Positions 61,171-64,000 of a stretch of 64,000 nt of DNA are shown in pieces (position 1 is the stretch's first letter; every line of letters starts with the position of its first letter). This DNA is from Actinotalea alkalitolerans (GTDB lineage: Bacteria; Actinomycetota; Actinomycetes; Actinomycetales; Cellulomonadaceae), in the NCBI RefSeq assembly GCF_023369855.1, contig NZ_JAMBPP010000019.1, forward strand, positions 1 through 64,000, given 5' to 3'. The translations under genes and the position numbers were made by a program. Under the pieces are notes generated by a model. It made no database searches. It saw only the letters and a list, made by a program, of their open reading frames with translations, and was not told the origin of the DNA.

Positions 61171-61214
61171 TTGACACGGGGCCTTCCGGTACTGAACATG
61201 GAAAGCGCATTCCA
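61171..61214 (+). promoter_or_regulatory. promoter with LacI-type operator before the sugar-binding gene
   Basis: TTGACA at 61171-61176 is followed 17 bases on by GAACAT, a weak -10, and directly by the near-perfect palindrome TGGAAAGCGCATTCCA (61199-61214). Its core matches the lyase operator. The site lies between the divergent GH16 and transporter genes and could control both. Confidence 0.6.
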
Positions 61215-61283
61215 TCTCCACAGGCAGGGTCGGTTCTCCGGCTCGGCCGGCAACGACGCCGAACGGACACCAGGAGAACCACC

Positions 61284-62603
61284 ATGCGCCAGCACCGAAC
61301 CCGGCCCCTGACCCGGGTCGCAGCACTGACCGGCCTCGCGGCCCTGGTCCTGACCGCCTGCGCGCAGGGCGGGACAGGAACGGACGCGCCCGACACCACC
61401 GCCGAGGCCGACGGTGAGGCCACCATCCGGTTCGCGTGGTGGGGCTCGGACCACTACCACGAGATGTACCAGGACGTCGCTGACGCCTTCATGGCCGAGA
61501 ACCCCGAGGTCACGATCATCAGCGAGTTCACCGACTGGGGCGGGTACTGGGACAAGCTCGCGACCACGGTCGCGGCCGGTGACACCCCCGACGTCCTCAT
61601 GCAGGAGCAGCGCTACCTGCGCGAGTACGCCGAGCGTGGCGTGCTCGCCGACATCAGCGAGCACGGCCTGGAGGCCTCAGGCTTCGACCAGGCCCTGCTC
61701 GAGACGGGCATGATCGACGGGGCGCTGTATGCGGTCCCCACGGGTGTCAACATGTTCGCCCTGGTGGCCAACCCGCAGGTGCTGGAGCAAGCGGGCCTCG
61801 AGATGCCTGACGACACGGCCTGGTCGTGGGAGGAGTTCTCGGAGCTCATGAACGCCGTGAGCGCCAGCACGCCGGACGGGACCTACGGCAAGCAGGACTG
61901 GGGCAGCAATGACGCCGGGCTCTCGGTCTTCATCCGTCAGCACGGTGAGCAGCTGTACACCGAGGAGGGTGCGCTCGGGTACTCCGACGAGACCCTCGAG
62001 GAGTGGTGGCAGATGGCCCTGGACCTGCAGCGCGAGGGCGGGCAGCCTCCCGCGACGATCGGGGTGGAGATCGGTGCGCGGGGTCCCGAGCAGTCCCTCG
62101 TGGGCACCAGCACCGGCGCGGTGATGGCTGAGTGGACCAACCAGCTCACGGCGATCGCCGGCGCCTCCGGGCAGGACGTGCAGCTGCTCCGCTGGCCGGG
62201 CGAGAGCACGGGGGAGCGCACCGGCATGTACTTCAAGCCCACCCTCTACGCCTCGATGTCCTCGACGACCGAGCACCCCGAGGTCGCGGCTCGCTTCATC
62301 GACTTCATGCTCAACAGCGAGACGGCCGGAGACATCATCCTCGCCGACCTCGGCCTGCCGGTGAACCTCGAGACCCGCGAGCGGGTCGTGCCCGAGCTGC
62401 CTGAGGCCGACGGCCGGTCGGCCGACTTCGTCGCAGACCTGGCCGACGAGGTCGTGGACAGCCCGGCGGTGCCGCCAGTGGGAGCCGGTGAGATCTCGGC
62501 GATCCTCGAGCGGATCAACACCGAGGTGCTGTTCGAGAGGATGACCCCGGCGGAGGCCGCCGCGCAGTTCCGTGCCGAGGTGGAGGCCGTCATCGGGACC
62601 TGA
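61284..62603 (+). CDS. ABC transporter sugar-binding lipoprotein
   Basis: A 439-residue family 1 solute-binding protein from ATG 61284 after AGGAGAA. The lipoprotein signal ends in LTAC with Cys26 as lipidation site. The mature part has the fold-typical ATIRFAWWGSDHYHEMYQDV, DVLMQEQRYLREYAERG, YAVPTGVNMFALVANPQVL and GMYFKPTLYASMSSTTEH. It captures an oligosaccharide outside the cell and passes it to a permease pair. No permease genes follow: the next gene is an esterase, so the permeases are elsewhere or shared. Its neighbour GH16 enzyme suggests beta-glucan fragments as ligand (inference). Confidence 0.9.
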   Translation: MRQHRTRPLTRVAALTGLAALVLTACAQGGTGTDAPDTTAEADGEATIRFAWWGSDHYHEMYQDVADAFMAENPEVTIISEFTDWGGYWDKLATTVAAGDTPDVLMQEQRYLREYAERGVLADISEHGLEASGFDQALLETGMIDGALYAVPTGVNMFALVANPQVLEQAGLEMPDDTAWSWEEFSELMNAVSASTPDGTYGKQDWGSNDAGLSVFIRQHGEQLYTEEGALGYSDETLEEWWQMALDLQREGGQPPATIGVEIGARGPEQSLVGTSTGAVMAEWTNQLTAIAGASGQDVQLLRWPGESTGERTGMYFKPTLYASMSSTTEHPEVAARFIDFMLNSETAGDIILADLGLPVNLETRERVVPELPEADGRSADFVADLADEVVDSPAVPPVGAGEISAILERINTEVLFERMTPAEAAAQFRAEVEAVIGT

Positions 62604-62646
62604 GCCCCGAGGCCTGACCGTCGACCGTCCCGTCCCAGGAGGAGCC

Positions 62647-63789
62647 GTGCCGCCAGCCACCCCCCGTCCCAGCGCCCTGGGCGGGTACGAGGACTGGCCC
62701 GGGTGGATGCGCGGCCGGCCCCTCCTGGCCGGGGACCCGGCCGCGGCGGGTCTCGCCGAGGTGCTGGGCGTCCCCCGGCCCGACGGCCGACCAGAGGTGC
62801 GGGCCGAACGGTCCTGGGCCGAGGACGGCGTGGAGGTCGTCGAGCTCACCTGGCACGTCGGTCTCGGCCCCTCGACCACCGCGTGGGTGCTCCGACCTGC
62901 CGTCGGTCCGGGAGGAGGCGGGGGTGGCCTGCTGCCCGGCATCCTGCTGCTGCACTGCCACGCCGGGGTCAAGTCGATCGGCGCCGAGCGGCTGGTGCGG
63001 ACGCCCGGGCCGACCCCCGTGGCCGTGCGGCTGCGCGATGACCTGTACGGCGGTCGGTCGCTCGCCGCCGACCTGGCTCGCCGTGGGGCCGTCGTGCTGG
63101 TGCACGACACCTTCGCGTGGGGGACGCGTGGCTTCGACCTCGACCCTCTGCCGGCGAGCCTGGTCGAGCCGGTGCGCCGTGCCGAGGTGGCGTGGGCCGC
63201 CGAGGGCGTCACGCCGGACCCCTGGGACCGCTACGACCTCGCGGCCGCCCTTCACGAGCACGTGGTCGCCAAGGCCGCCGGGCTGCTGGGCACCTCGTTC
63301 GCCGGGATGGTGGCCCACGACGACCTGGTGGCGCTCGGGGTGCTGCGCGCCCAGCAGGGTGTGGATGCAGCACGGACCGCGGCGGTGGGGTTCTCCGGGG
63401 GCGGCGGGCGCGCAGCCGTCCTGGCCTCGCTCGACCCGGACCTGCGGGCCGCCGTGGTCGCGGCGATGATGACGACCACCGACGCGCTGCTGCCCCACTA
63501 CGCCGACGCCCACTCCTGGTTGCTGACCACGCCGGCACCGCGTGGCCGGTTCGGCCTGCCGGAGGTCGCCGCGGCCCGCGGGGCGCACCGCCTGCTCGTG
63601 CTCTCCTTCGCCGACGACCCGATCTTCCCGCCCGACGGTGTCCGAGCGGCCCATGCCGAGCTCGCGGAGCGGTTCGCCGCGAGCCGTGCCGGCGGATCGC
63701 TCGAGGAGCACGTCCTGCCGGGCGGGCACGTGCTGACCGTGGCGGCCCAGGATCGCGTCGCCGACTTCCTCGACCGCGCGTTGAGCTGA
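62647..63789 (+). CDS. alpha/beta-hydrolase, acetyl-xylan-esterase or dienelactone-hydrolase type
   Basis: A 380-residue protein from GTG 62647, immediately after AGGAGGAGCC. No signal peptide, so it acts inside the cell. LLPGILLLHCHAG is the oxyanion-side strand, AAVGFSGGGGRAA near residue 248 holds the nucleophile Ser, and the late LLVLSFADDPIFPP and LPGGHVLT supply the likely Asp and His. Large esterases of this layout deacetylate imported oligosaccharides or related esters. It follows the sugar-binding gene by 43 bases and is probably co-transcribed. Confidence 0.8.
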   Translation: MPPATPRPSALGGYEDWPGWMRGRPLLAGDPAAAGLAEVLGVPRPDGRPEVRAERSWAEDGVEVVELTWHVGLGPSTTAWVLRPAVGPGGGGGGLLPGILLLHCHAGVKSIGAERLVRTPGPTPVAVRLRDDLYGGRSLAADLARRGAVVLVHDTFAWGTRGFDLDPLPASLVEPVRRAEVAWAAEGVTPDPWDRYDLAAALHEHVVAKAAGLLGTSFAGMVAHDDLVALGVLRAQQGVDAARTAAVGFSGGGGRAAVLASLDPDLRAAVVAAMMTTTDALLPHYADAHSWLLTTPAPRGRFGLPEVAAARGAHRLLVLSFADDPIFPPDGVRAAHAELAERFAASRAGGSLEEHVLPGGHVLTVAAQDRVADFLDRALS

Positions 63790-63863
63790 GCACTCCGCGG
63801 CTCCCGGTCGCAGCTTGCACCTCCGCACACGTGCTGCTCGAGGTCTTGTCCCCAGATAGTTAG

Positions 63864-63873
63864 CGATATATCG
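63864..63873. promoter_or_regulatory. CGATATATCG palindrome before the last gene
   Basis: A perfect ten-base A/T-centred palindrome 8 bases before the start at 63882, standing out in GC-rich sequence. Such sites often precede self-regulated PadR-like regulator genes in actinobacteria. Confidence 0.4.
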
Positions 63874-63881
63874 TGATGCGC

Positions 63882-64000
63882 ATGAGATACATCGACAGTG
63901 ATCACGACATGGACCAGGACGGCAGCGGGCGCGGAGGCAGGGGACGCCGCTCCCACCACGAGGACGGGCCACGCGGCCCCGGCGCGGGACGGCAGGGCGG
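63882..64000 (+). CDS. N-terminus of a gene cut by the window end, possibly a PadR-like regulator
   Basis: Forty codons from ATG 63882 read MRYIDSDHDMDQDGSGRGGR, then a Gly/Arg/His-rich run to the window end. Actinobacterial PadR-type regulators often carry such a low-complexity Gly/Arg leader before the winged helix, and the palindrome upstream fits autoregulation. The DNA-binding domain itself is beyond the window, so the assignment is a guess. Confidence 0.35.
   Translation, partial: MRYIDSDHDMDQDGSGRGGRGRRSHHEDGPRGPGAGRQG

Noticed and set aside
61677-63972. long minus-strand frames opposite the sugar-binding protein and esterase
   Set aside because: Low-complexity composition and no ribosome sites; the plus-strand genes have strong ribosome sites and motifs.

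Overview
The window is very GC-rich DNA with actinobacterial signal sequences, GTG/TTG starts and strong GGAG ribosome sites. The right-hand genes (secreted subtilase, parallel beta-helix lyase, GH16 glucanase with a ricin-B module, sugar-binding lipoprotein) suggest a polymer-degrading Micrococcales bacterium of the Cellulomonas, Oerskovia or Cellulosimicrobium kind. That placement is inference from gene content; no marker gene is present.

Left part (1-49.5 kb) is an accessory island ending at a tRNA-Lys gene (49528-49600). It opens with the tail of a CHAT-type protease and a caspase-family protease. A graveyard of transposons follows (ISL3, IS3, IS30, then a second IS3 that splits a DUF4352-type gene, 3.0-9.6 kb). 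Next come a NERD nuclease-like gene, membrane and unknown genes, an ADP-ribosylglycohydrolase and an N-formylglutamate amidohydrolase, both frameshifted. The centrepiece is a tightly packed plus-strand operon at 15418-29694: a HelD-like helicase, a UvrD-like helicase, a NERD/pseudokinase/kinase/P-loop ATPase fusion, an unrecognised 540-residue protein and a 1650-residue protein joining a PD-(D/E)XK-like domain to a HerA-type ATPase. The last four overlap start to stop. I know of no named system with this composition, although parts resemble PglW (BREX type 2) and DptFGH (phosphorothioate restriction). It is my best candidate for an undescribed defence system.

After it comes a type III restriction locus with an intact Res subunit and a beheaded Mod subunit, a DUF3883 protein and a possible double nuclease. 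An integrated actinobacterial element follows (36.1-41.0 kb): two unknown genes, a DUF4913-like gene, a prim-pol replication protein, excisionase, tyrosine integrase and a second HTH protein. Next is a scrambled IS1634-family element carrying a lipoprotein gene and flanked by 28-bp direct repeats (42636-44514). The island ends with a PD-(D/E)XK-like protein, an HhH protein and a CFI-box protein.

Right part (49.6-64 kb) looks like stable chromosome. It holds a frameshifted small secreted protein, two membrane proteins, an S8 subtilase with FN3 and DUF4214 repeats, a large beta-helix polysaccharide lyase, an SDR oxidoreductase, an HNH protein, a GH16 enzyme, an ABC sugar-binding lipoprotein, an alpha/beta-hydrolase esterase and the start of one more gene. 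The lyase promoter and the glucanase/transporter intergenic region carry similar LacI-type palindromes next to TTGACA elements, so these genes probably answer to a common sugar signal.

Several genes are disrupted by single frameshifts. Some are clearly decay inside transposon debris; others (13-15 kb, 49.8 kb) could be sequencing errors and should be checked against reads.
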